Shown here piece after piece: positions 30,123 through 38,905 of a stretch of DNA of 64,000 bases; the first letter of the stretch is position 1, and every line of letters starts with the position of its first letter. This stretch comes from Trichomonas vaginalis G3. Lineage: Eukaryota; Parabasalia; Trichomonadida; Trichomonadidae. The notes beneath the pieces are model-generated. The model searched no databases. It saw only the letters and a program-made list of their open reading frames with translations, and was not told where the DNA came from. The stretch is taken from assembly GCF_026262505.1 (NCBI RefSeq), contig NC_067203.1:8990001-9054000 (forward strand). Direction: 5' to 3'. A program made the position numbers and the translations under genes.

Positions 30123-31397
30123 ATGTGCGACCATTTGTTCAAGAAATCGTCAAGTCATTCTTCATTTTTCATGCCGCGGCGAACAAAAGCAGTTGCAAAG
30201 CGTATAAAGAACTTAGTTCAAAGCGCGAAAAATAGGGTAGAGCCATATGTCGTCAACACTGTTGAATTTGTGCTATCTGTATTATTGAGCGGCGCTACAT
30301 TTTGCCAATCAGAATTTCAATTCATGCTGAATAACATCAAAGTTCCGTCAGAAGCTACATTTCATCGAGTCCAAGAAAAGGTTGGTCGTGTTATCATAGA
30401 AGTTGCCAGAGAATCTGTTAATTATTGGAAATCTCGAATGAGAAAATGTTCGGGACTTTTGTTTGCCGGTTCTTGGAGTCAGAGAAGAAATGCAATGTTT
30501 TGCTATGTACAATTTGTAGAAGAGAAACTCAAAAAAATTGTAGATTGGGAAGTGATATCTAAATCTTTTAAAAATTTCAAAGGTAATTTCAACGGAAAAT
30601 CAAATGAAATGGAATTTGAAGGCTTAAAAAGAATGCTGAAGCGTTGGAATAATGAAAAACGTGTAAATTTTTTTGTGCATGATGGCGATGTCAAAATTGT
30701 TTCTACAATCAAAAATACGTTCAAAGGTATCAGAGAATACAGAGATCCTGGACATTTTCTTAACAATATACAGAAAAAGCTCAAACTGCCAGAATTCAGA
30801 ATCTTATCTAGCATTTCAAAGAATTTATTGCGTTGGCTTAGGCAACTTCTCAATGACACACATATGTCAATTAAAACAAAGAAGTTTTTATGGTTGAATT
30901 CCGCTAAACATTATGCCGGAAATCATAAATTTTGTCCAGATCCTGAAAAATGCAAGATGATTAAACCATGGAAATATGCAAAAAATAAAACTGCTATAAA
31001 AACACTTAAAAAATTCCTCGAAGATACCGTAAAAATCTTTGATATGGTAAAAAAGATTCATTCAACTCAAGTAGTTGAATCGATAAACCATATCAAAGCA
31101 ATGCTTGCTAATAAAAATATTAATTGGCATGCTTCTTGGCCAATTAGGATGGCAGTCACAATATTGCATTTCAATGAAAGTATGTTTGAAACGATTGTAG
31201 CAATAAGATACAGGTTAAATTTACCAACAATGCCAGAAATGATGAACAGATATTTCAGAATGTATGATACAACAAAAGATTTAATCAAAGCATTCAAAAA
31301 TTCAAAGCAAGTTCAAAAAAAGTTTGCGGCATTAAGAGCTATAAAGAGAGGTCTTCAAGCTACCGATGATCGTATTACTCTTAAATCACATAAATAA
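30123..31397 (+). CDS. Kolobok-type transposase, first catalytic Asp replaced by Ala
   Basis: 424 residues from the first ATG, or 408 from the ATG at 30171 (MPRRTKAVAKR), which may be the true start. The core has AGSWSQRRNAMF at 115-126, matching the DGxW..R.NA motif of this family except that Asp is Ala. It then has DGD at 187-189, DPGH at 208-211, a CxxxxxC stretch at 271-277 and QVVESIN with Glu 319. These fit a DDE-type catalytic order. With the first Asp lost the enzyme is predicted inactive, though the frame is otherwise intact. It lies inside TTAA-flanked inverted repeats. Confidence 0.8.
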   Translation: MCDHLFKKSSSHSSFFMPRRTKAVAKRIKNLVQSAKNRVEPYVVNTVEFVLSVLLSGATFCQSEFQFMLNNIKVPSEATFHRVQEKVGRVIIEVARESVNYWKSRMRKCSGLLFAGSWSQRRNAMFCYVQFVEEKLKKIVDWEVISKSFKNFKGNFNGKSNEMEFEGLKRMLKRWNNEKRVNFFVHDGDVKIVSTIKNTFKGIREYRDPGHFLNNIQKKLKLPEFRILSSISKNLLRWLRQLLNDTHMSIKTKKFLWLNSAKHYAGNHKFCPDPEKCKMIKPWKYAKNKTAIKTLKKFLEDTVKIFDMVKKIHSTQVVESINHIKAMLANKNINWHASWPIRMAVTILHFNESMFETIVAIRYRLNLPTMPEMMNRYFRMYDTTKDLIKAFKNSKQVQKKFAALRAIKRGLQATDDRITLKSHK

Positions 31398-31821
31398 TTA
31401 TTAAATTTATTTCACCCTCAAAACATCATAATCTTGCACCTTCTTTGAATAAACACTTTCACATTCTATTTTTAATTAATGTTTTTTAATTGTCCAAAAT
31501 TTTTAGATTATATAAGATATAATTTTTTATAAAAGTATTATTTTCTAAAAGATAAGTATATATTCTTAATCACAAAACCTAGCATTTTATCATATCTATA
31601 TATCAGCTTCCTAAATATAATACTCATATAGTTAGTATGATTTTAATGTTTTTGAACATGAAACGAAAATATGATTACAATCATATAACATAATGGAGTT
31701 ATTGATATAACTTATATGCATGATACATTAAGAAGTCTTCCAACAATATAGATATAGTTGTAGATTCCTATGATTCCTTTTATATTGTGAGATAATAACA
31801 TTTTTATGCTGTCAGGAGCCT

Positions 31822-31835
31822 ATGAGTGCCCATCC
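31822..31835 (-). repeat. Right terminal inverted repeat, Kolobok-type element
   Basis: Exact inverted copy of 29405-29418, followed by TTAA at 31836-31839. Confidence 0.85.
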
Positions 31836-31951
31836 TTAAAAACGCTCATTTTTTCATCGACCTTAATATGATACCAAAGAAAGTTTAATTCGAACTAAAT
31901 TCTAAAAATGACAGAATCTTTCGATAGCTAAAAATTTAGGGATATATATTG

Positions 31952-32158
31952 ATGTCAAAAGAAATTGCGGAAACTGCTGATGATTTTAATGATGACCTAA
32001 AACTTGCAGATGAACTTATTAAAACATATGATTAGACTGTATTTGCTCTTCGCAATTTCCTCCCAAACAAATCAAAAGACGAAATCGTGCAAATTATTTG
32101 CCAGGAAATAGAAACTGGTTCAATGATTATTACATTTGTCAATTATTCATTTTGTTAG
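31952..32158 (+). pseudogene. Short host coding relic with an internal stop
   Basis: From an ATG at 31952 the frame reads MSKEIAETADDFNDDLKLAD, meets a TAG after 27 codons, and continues coherently (TVFALRNFLPNKSKDEIVQ) to a TAG at 32156-32158. It looks like the N-terminal part of a larger host gene cut off by decay. No family is assigned. No gene is seen in the rest of the 31836-32295 gap. Confidence 0.35.
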
Positions 32159-32295
32159 AATACAAATTATCTATGTTCAAATAATCAAGGATTGCGTTAA
32201 AAACTCATTGCACTAGTCGTGTTGTTATTTTTATTTTAGTATCAATAGAAATCAATGTAATTAAATCTAACAATATTATCAGAAACTGAAAGAGC

Positions 32296-32838
32296 TTATC
32301 TAGCTTCTGGGTTGTATCTCGGAACTCCTTCTAAGACAGAAGTATATGCGCGATCAAGAGCAGCACAAATAGTCTCTTGATTGTCTGAATAGTTGCTCGA
32401 AGACTCAAAAACAATACCAATTGTATCGGAATATTTTTCACGGCTATTTTCATCGAATATTGAGAAAATTCGAATATTCATTTTATCTTGTTTAAATGCA
32501 TATCCTTTTTCAATCCACCGGCGTTCCAAATTTTCGCCGATTGACTGCAAAAATTCGTGAATGTTACCTGTAATTTTACTATTAACCATATGTTGAAGGT
32601 AAACGGATTTTTCTGGATCTTTTGTCTTGAAATAGCTTCCAAGAGTGATAACATTGGATACTCCTTGCTGTCCATCTAATTCTTCGTTAACTTGGATAAT
32701 CATTCTTGAATGTTTGTACATTGAGACTTTCATTTGATACTCTGTGTAGTCGCCGAAAATGTTGCGAAATTGAGCTAACTTTTCATCTTTTTGGGATGAA
32801 GAAATTTGAGTTTTTATGGTATAGATGGATTCGTTCAT
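32296..32838 (-). CDS. MED18: Mediator complex subunit 18-like protein
   Basis: 180 residues from the ATG at 32838; the frame is open to 33066 but a TCACT initiator lies 11 bases before this start. Residues 92-125 (NIHEFLQSIGENLERRWIEK, then GYAFKQDKMNIRIF) match the human MED18 stretch with NLTDFLMEMGFRMDHEF, VAKGHLFRKG and MKIMVY in order and spacing. Human MED18 is 208 residues. The protein would sit in the Mediator head module, contacting RNA polymerase II in the nucleus. The match is from memory of the family and covers the C-terminal half best. Confidence 0.7.
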   Translation of the reverse strand: MNESIYTIKTQISSSQKDEKLAQFRNIFGDYTEYQMKVSMYKHSRMIIQVNEELDGQQGVSNVITLGSYFKTKDPEKSVYLQHMVNSKITGNIHEFLQSIGENLERRWIEKGYAFKQDKMNIRIFSIFDENSREKYSDTIGIVFESSSNYSDNQETICAALDRAYTSVLEGVPRYNPEAR

Positions 32839-32846
32839 TTTAAAAA

Positions 32847-32851
32847 AGTGA
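32847..32851 (-). promoter_or_regulatory. TCACT initiator element of the MED18-like gene
   Basis: The minus strand reads GTCACTTTTTT. The +1 base is 11 bases before the ATG at 32838, which fixes the shorter start. Confidence 0.6.
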
Positions 32852-33318
32852 CAAACTAAATAGCGTGCCATTCCATGGAATTTGCAAAGGCAATGTCTGC
32901 AAAATGGAACTAAAAGAGCAACAAGAGTGTATGTTCCCCTCTTGTCGGTCAAAGTTTCGCAATCAGAATAAGATTGCGGAACAGTGTGCCTTTCCGGTGT
33001 ATTTGCATATACAATTGTCCCGGAATAATGTTTTGAGATCAAAAAGAGTGCATATTCCATTTTCATAGCTCAATGATCATTTTGAATAACCAGATTACGC
33101 ACAGTGGGCCATTTCCACGTCCTAGCCTATTTATTGATCTCATTAATCAAGCATACTCACCAAATTATATCATCTAGGATTAATATTATACTTTCTAATA
33201 TTAATTCACAAGAAATTTATTAATTTTTCGCTTATTAACGTACTTTCTACCCATAATTTTTCTTGTTTATTTAGTATTTATTCATTTCTTGTTTATTAAC
33301 AATATCAATATTTTTTTT

Positions 33319-34128
33319 TTACTTTCCAAGTTCTTGGTTACGCTTTGTTGATTGAAGAACAGCTTCCATAACTGTTGCTCTGAATTTTCCGTCTTCGAGA
33401 GCTTTGACACCTGCAATTGTTGATCCTCCTGGGGAGCAGATCTCGTCTTTGAGGGCGCCTGGGTGCTTTCCAGACTGGAGAACAAGTTCTGCTGTTCCTT
33501 TAAGTGCTTGTGCAGCGTATTTGTATGCATCTGGTCTTGGAATGCCTTCCATGACAGCTCCATCGGCCAAAGCTTCGATAAACATGCAAAAAAATCCTGT
33601 GCCACATCCAGCAACTGATCCAGCAGCATCCATTTGGCTTTCTGGGATTTCTTGGATTAAACCTGATTTAGAGAAGAAGTTTTTAACTTTTTCGACGTGT
33701 TCATCTGTAGCCTTTGGACTTCTGACAAGAAGTGTCATTCCTTCTGAAACTAAGCAAGGTGTATTTGGCATTAATCTGATAATTGGAATATCTCCAAGAA
33801 TTGATTGGTAAAAGCTGATTGTCTTGCCAGCTGCAATAGTTAAAATAACTAATTCGCGTTTCTTACGTTCTGATTTGACTGTATTAGCAATTTCTTTAAG
33901 TACAGCTTCCATCATTTGTGGTTTAACACCAAGGACGATGTATGTAGCTGATTTAACTGCTTCAACGTTTGTATTAACAACAGTGCAGTGTATTTCTTCA
34001 GCAATTTCTTCCGCTTTAGCCCTTGTTCTGTTTGTAATAATAATTTCAGATGGATCTAATACTTTAGAACATGCCTTTGCCATTGCTCCACCCATATTTC
34101 CTGTTCCAATGAATGCAATCGACTTCAT
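33319..34128 (-). CDS. proC: Pyrroline-5-carboxylate reductase
   Basis: 269 residues, the usual length. It reduces 1-pyrroline-5-carboxylate to proline with NAD(P)H, the last step of proline synthesis, in the cytosol. The N-terminal Rossmann motif is FIGTGNMGGAM (6-16). The middle has VLGVKPQ and RLMPNTPCLV. The C-terminal family signature is PGGSTIAGVKALEDGKFR. No targeting peptide is visible. It shares an upstream gap of 124 bases with the divergent MUS81 relic. In several anaerobic protists amino-acid enzymes of this kind look bacterial; whether this one does needs a tree. Confidence 0.95.
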   Translation of the reverse strand: MKSIAFIGTGNMGGAMAKACSKVLDPSEIIITNRTRAKAEEIAEEIHCTVVNTNVEAVKSATYIVLGVKPQMMEAVLKEIANTVKSERKKRELVILTIAAGKTISFYQSILGDIPIIRLMPNTPCLVSEGMTLLVRSPKATDEHVEKVKNFFSKSGLIQEIPESQMDAAGSVAGCGTGFFCMFIEALADGAVMEGIPRPDAYKYAAQALKGTAELVLQSGKHPGALKDEICSPGGSTIAGVKALEDGKFRATVMEAVLQSTKRNQELGK

Positions 34129-34252
34129 TTCAGAATGGATAAAAAAATAAATTCATTAATTCAATAGATTGTCAAAATTTTTAAGGAAGATTCAACGTAT
34201 GTATAAACATGTCTATCTAAAAAATAAACAAAAATGAAATGATGAATAAATT

Positions 34253-35511
34253 TTGGAGGAAAATCGCGAATTGCGCGAGTACCTCACAAAGTTATCAAAA
34301 AATGAGGTTGGAGATAACAAAGATCATATACTAGAAGTGCTTGATAGTTTAGGTTTGTGTCCTATTCCTCTAAATTTTGATGATGCAAAAGATTTAATCG
34401 GAGTAAATCAATATATAGAAGAAAAACTACATGAGTTCTATTTTGGAACTCATAAAAAGCAAAAAAGATACATTCCTGCAGAAGGATCTTCTGCTAGAAA
34501 AATATTTTTGATTTTATATCAAGCAGGCGATAAATCATTAACGAAATCAGATATATTACGAGAAATATGATTTGTTCCTCCTCCACAAGGAACATTCAGA
34601 CCGAATAAAGCTAGTGTCTTACACCATTCAGTTCAATGAAGACACTAGAAAAGAATGGATATGTTCAACGATTTCGAACTACTAACAAAGATCAGTTTAA
34701 ACTTACTGACGAAGGCAAAAATCTCGCAGAAGAAATTTTTACAAACTCTCAAAAACCTCAGAATCAAGAAGAAATCCGAGATTCAGCAGCTTCTCCAAGA
34801 AATTGTAGCATGCTTGTTAGTACAAGCGATATAGAATGTCGTACAACCCTTGATGTAATTGATGCCATTAATAGAACGAACAGACAATGGAAGAAGTCAT
34901 CAATTCCTGTTGTATCAATATGGTTTTTAAGAAATAATGAGGTTTACGATACAATTGTCCAGTTTTCGGGAGGAAAATTACAATCAACAAATAATCAAAT
35001 CCTCAAACATACTTCTGGAACTCCTTTTAAGCACAAAATAGTAATTGTTACAAGCAAGGAAAACGTAACATGTGTCAGTAAAAAGCTTCAAGCGATGTCT
35101 GATTTCGGAATTTCGTTAATTTACATCGATACGCCTGCACAAGTCGCGAATTACTTGGATAAGCTATGTTATATAATGGATAAGCGTGGTACAATTATGG
35201 GCAGCCTCAAAGACGTCACTGCTCTATGTGAAACAAATAAATTTGCTCCAACAGTTGGCGAAGTATGGCAGAAGACACTGAAATTGTTTCCTGGCTGTGG
35301 CCCTCAACTATCTGCTGCAATATACTCTATTTTTAAGACTCCTATCCAATTGATAGACTACTTTAACAAAGCAATTCGTTTGCAAAGCGAAGATAAAGTC
35401 TCTGTGACTGAAAGATTCTGTGATTTGATACAGCATAAAACAGGGCTCAGGCCTAAGTCAAATACTGTTGATGCCCTAATGAATGTTATTGGTGTTCCAA
35501 TAGAAAAATAA
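34253..35511 (+). pseudogene. MUS81: Decayed MUS81-type gene
   Basis: Two pieces of one gene. The first (34253-34570) gives the N-terminal HhH region (EYLTKLSKNEVGDNKDHILE) and a winged-helix start (YIPAEGSSARKIFLILYQAG). It begins at TTG, not ATG, with a TAA in frame just upstream. It meets a TGA at 34568-34570, continues in frame with FVPPPQGTFRPNKASVLHH, then the reading shifts frame near 34630. The second piece (34636-35511, 291 residues) has MKTLEKNGYVQRF, a nuclease-fold region and C-terminal HhH (FPGCGPQLSAAIY). The catalytic GD(n)ERKxxxD motif is not found. MUS81 cuts branched DNA with EME1. Lost start, stop, frameshift and absent catalytic motif point to a pseudogene. Confidence 0.65.
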
Positions 35512-36015
35512 ATTAAATTATTAATTATTATTGTATTTTGTTGAATTTATAAATGTTTGATTATGTATGTGCATTAATTATTTACTACTTGATATAAAAT
35601 ATGAACTAATTCATTAATGATTTTTATTAAATCATTGTATATCGTAAACAATCAAATCAAAATGATTACTTTTAATAACAAACTTCGAATTTTGAACAAA
35701 ATTCTGATAGATTCCAATTTCTTTCAATTTGGTATCTAATTCATTGATGATTGATCGCAAAACACTCCCCCTATCAAGGCTTCATATAGTTAACAATGAA
35801 AAATGATATTTTGTGCCTTGATTTAGCACAAAAGATAGATAACTTAAGCTCCTAATATGAATCTAAGAATCTATGTACAAATAGTTTATTCATATTCATG
35901 CCCGTAAGAGTCGAATAGCTTCTAAAGTAGATTTCCAAGCTAGTCAAAGAATGAAGAGGTATTATATAGAAAATTCAAACAAATAATTTATTAAAACATA
36001 TAAATAATAAAAGTC
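35512..36015. other. Intergenic, with a short relic shared with 29.0 kb
   Basis: No gene. The stretch 35755-35825 (GCAAAACACTCCCCCTATCA, then TGTGCCTTGATT) resembles 29000-29055, the coding relic before the Kolobok element. The rest is plain A/T-rich sequence. Confidence 0.45.
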
Positions 36016-38826
36016 TTATTGTTGCCTAATTTCATCGAGTAATTTCATGAAATCATATTCAATCGATGCATTTTTGCGTTCTGCAGTCAAATCAATAATA
36101 GAAATAAGAGGAACTTGGAATGCAGGCCATCCTTTAATAGGAGACAATGGATCACCAGAAGCTCTCTCCAGTTGTTCTGAATCTTTCATGATTTCGTTCT
36201 TTTTAACTGTTGGAATTGTTGGCCTATATGGTCCATCTGCAAATGCATCGGCTTTGGATGAAGAAGGATCTCTTGTTACTGTGATTGTCGATAAAGTTGC
36301 TGGAATTGCAGTATCTGGATCAAGGATCTCCACATTTTCTTGTTTAGGTTGTTGTGGAGCAGCTCTTGGTCTTGCTGCTGATGGTCCAATTGGAATCTTT
36401 TCGACAATTTGAACAGGTGCTTCAGAAACTGTTGTTTTTGTTGCATCAATCTGCGCAACCATCATCATATTATTAGCATCTGATGTTTCTTCTGTCTGAT
36501 GTTCGTGGGTTGTCGTTGTTGTTGAAGGAAGAGCCAAAATCATTCTTTCATTTCCTCCTGGTCTGACTCTATTCTCGAGCTGAAGGATTTTACGTTGTGC
36601 ATCGGCCTCTTCTGCAAGTTTTTTGATCCTTTCGTCGTCATTTTTATTATTAATTTGAGAAACTTGTTGCTGCTGAGGTTTATTAGCATTATTATTCTGC
36701 TCTGTGTTGTTTGCATTGCTTCCTCGTACGGATCTTGTTGGACGAACTCTTCTTCTGACATTAGATTCTGTTGTTGCTGTTGTTTGCGTTGTATATTCAG
36801 TAGTTTGTGTCTCGTATGTTGCTGTCATTGTGGAAGTAGCTGTTCCTCTTGTTGGACGCCTTCTCACTCTTGTTTCTGAAACTTGATTTTGAACAGGTTT
36901 TTGATTTTGAGGCTGATTTTGTTGTATTGGAATATTTTGCATGTTAGCATTTACATTTTGTTGAACAGGAGATGGTGATTGGTTTGAAGCCGGTGTCACT
37001 TTTTGGTTTATATTTTGGTTTACAAATGGTGGATTATCTTGAATTAGAGAGGATTTCCTTTCGGATTGCTGAGTATTTGTAGTGACAGCACGAGAATATT
37101 CATATGTTGTTGAGTCAACGGACATAGTGGACTCTAATTCGACGTTTTGGACTGGTTTTTGTTGTCTTCTTCTTGATCCGTAAGTTCGGGATGTATAAGT
37201 ACGTGAATTTCCTTGTGTATCAAGAGAAACAAGCTCAGGCTGAGTGCTATTCTTGATATTTGCCAAAATTCTTTCCCTATTTTGCTGAACTTTTTGTTTT
37301 TCTGTTTCTATAACTTCCCTCTCGATTTCATTAAGAGGTTTAAGTGCTTGTACAAGTTTTCCGCCTTTAGCTTCATTAGCAATATCTAAAACAGCACTTC
37401 CAGAAACTTTTCCGTAATTATTTTCTGGTTCTGTATCAATTTGTTGGTCTGAATCAGCATAAATGTCTTCAATATCATCTGCTTGCACTGGATTGGTTGT
37501 TTTTGTTGGTATTGGCTGTGGTAATTGTGATTCATATGATAATGAAGTTGTAACTCCTTGAGAAAGCGTTGGTAGGTCAGTTAATATCTCTGCTTCATCA
37601 GCATATGCATGTTTTGAACCTTTATCTGGCTGTAATTCCGCTGGAGCTTGAGAAATTGATTTAATATCAACTTCTTGTGAAGAAAGATCATGGAAGAATG
37701 AATCATCGATATCATTATCGTCTTCCATTAACTTTGCAACTGCTTCATTATTAGTAACTCCTAATAATGCTTTTCTTGTCGGATCAATCTCGTTCGGATT
37801 AGAAGATTGAAGCTGATTGTTATTGTTTGTACCAGTCTGATTTTGTTGAGTGTTAATTTGAGGCTGGTTTTGAGTATTTTGAGATTGTTGATTTTGTTTT
37901 TCGGAATTTTCATTAATTGGCTGCAAATTATCTTTACTGGCCTGATATAATGGTGGTGGCGGTGTTGACGGCTGGATATTCGTTGCAGATTGTACAGTTG
38001 AAGAATGAGGAGATCCAAGAGGAGAAGGTCTTCCGTAATCAGAGTATTGATCGTCATCGTCATATGATTCTGATTCTTCGTAATCAGAGTATTGAGAATA
38101 AGGATTATTTGTTGTATAATAAGAAGCAGAAGTATTGTATTCATCAATTGATTGTGGTTCTTGTCTTGTTCTAGTTCTCCTCTGATTCTGTGGTACTGGA
38201 AGTTTCTTTGCAAGATTTCTTTCTCTTTCATCTCTTTTTCTTTGTTCTTCAACTGCTTTTATGTATTCTCTTGATGCTTTTCTGAGATTTGACTTAACGC
38301 TCTGCTTTGCAACTTCTTCATCTTCAATTTCATCAATGATTGGATCTTCATTATTGAAAATTGACTTGATTTTAGTCCTACGATTGCGTGGAGACATAAC
38401 ATCTCTGTAATCTATCTCTGACAGTGTGTCAAGCTCAATAAATTTTGGAGCTGGTGATAATTGATTTGAACTTTCAGAATCTGATAATTCTGGTTGGACC
38501 GTTGTAACTAATTGTGGTGCTTTTATGTGTTTTCCGCTTTGGTTTGATCCAGGATTTGTGTTTGAACGAGATCTTCGTGATCTTCTTGAAGATTTATTGG
38601 AAAATCTGAATACTGGAATTGTAAAAGCTTCTGTTGAATCACGTGTATTGTGTGATGATGTTGCTGTTGGATTTTCTGAACGTGTATTTTGATTTTCATC
38701 TTCTGAATCAAAGATAACTGTTGGTAATTCAATTCCATCATTAATCTCTTCTTCATCATATGCAGATGAGTATCCTTCATTCGATGTAGAATAATAAGAA
38801 TAGTATTCCCCTTGTTCTTGATTCAT
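36016..38826 (-). CDS. Long low-complexity Gln/Asn/Ser/Thr-rich protein
   Basis: 936 residues from the ATG at 38826. Nearly the whole protein is low-complexity: acidic Ser/Tyr-rich at the N-terminus, Gln/Asn-rich around 300-350 and 600-650, Thr-rich with RRRPTRGT-type repeats around 650-720. Short charged coiled coils lie near 190-215 and 500-530. The last 60 residues (GWPAFQVPLISIIDLTAERK) look folded. It is likely disordered, perhaps a scaffold or regulator. It is divergent from the Raptor gene, 79 bases apart, so the two may share a promoter. No family is recognised. Confidence 0.8.
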   Translation of the reverse strand: MNQEQGEYYSYYSTSNEGYSSAYDEEEINDGIELPTVIFDSEDENQNTRSENPTATSSHNTRDSTEAFTIPVFRFSNKSSRRSRRSRSNTNPGSNQSGKHIKAPQLVTTVQPELSDSESSNQLSPAPKFIELDTLSEIDYRDVMSPRNRRTKIKSIFNNEDPIIDEIEDEEVAKQSVKSNLRKASREYIKAVEEQRKRDERERNLAKKLPVPQNQRRTRTRQEPQSIDEYNTSASYYTTNNPYSQYSDYEESESYDDDDQYSDYGRPSPLGSPHSSTVQSATNIQPSTPPPPLYQASKDNLQPINENSEKQNQQSQNTQNQPQINTQQNQTGTNNNNQLQSSNPNEIDPTRKALLGVTNNEAVAKLMEDDNDIDDSFFHDLSSQEVDIKSISQAPAELQPDKGSKHAYADEAEILTDLPTLSQGVTTSLSYESQLPQPIPTKTTNPVQADDIEDIYADSDQQIDTEPENNYGKVSGSAVLDIANEAKGGKLVQALKPLNEIEREVIETEKQKVQQNRERILANIKNSTQPELVSLDTQGNSRTYTSRTYGSRRRQQKPVQNVELESTMSVDSTTYEYSRAVTTNTQQSERKSSLIQDNPPFVNQNINQKVTPASNQSPSPVQQNVNANMQNIPIQQNQPQNQKPVQNQVSETRVRRRPTRGTATSTMTATYETQTTEYTTQTTATTESNVRRRVRPTRSVRGSNANNTEQNNNANKPQQQQVSQINNKNDDERIKKLAEEADAQRKILQLENRVRPGGNERMILALPSTTTTTHEHQTEETSDANNMMMVAQIDATKTTVSEAPVQIVEKIPIGPSAARPRAAPQQPKQENVEILDPDTAIPATLSTITVTRDPSSSKADAFADGPYRPTIPTVKKNEIMKDSEQLERASGDPLSPIKGWPAFQVPLISIIDLTAERKNASIEYDFMKLLDEIRQQ

Positions 38827-38844
38827 TTTCAAAAAAAAATTAAC

Positions 38845-38849
38845 AATGA
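38845..38849 (-). promoter_or_regulatory. TCATT initiator element
   Basis: TCATTGTT on the minus strand, about 21 bases before the ATG at 38826, in the 79-base divergent promoter region. Confidence 0.5.
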
Positions 38850-38905
38850 ACGTTTGGAATTTAAAATTTTTTGTGAAAATTCAAAATAATGTTACTTAAT
38901 AGCAT

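Larger units (their letters stand above)
29405..31835 (+). mobile_element. Kolobok-type DNA transposon with TTAA target duplication
   Basis: The 14-base ends GGATGGGCACTCAT lie at 29405-29418 and inverted at 31822-31835. TTAA stands directly outside both ends (29401-29404, 31836-31839). TTAA duplication is the hallmark of Kolobok (and piggyBac) elements. The 2,431-bp body holds one long transposase frame of Kolobok type. About 700 bases of A/T-rich non-coding sequence precede the gene and 430 follow it. The intact frame and clean ends suggest a young insertion. Confidence 0.85.

Noticed and set aside
32839-33066. N-terminal extension of the MED18-like protein
   Set aside because: A TCACT initiator lies between the two candidate starts, and the core aligned to MED18 begins after the inner ATG.
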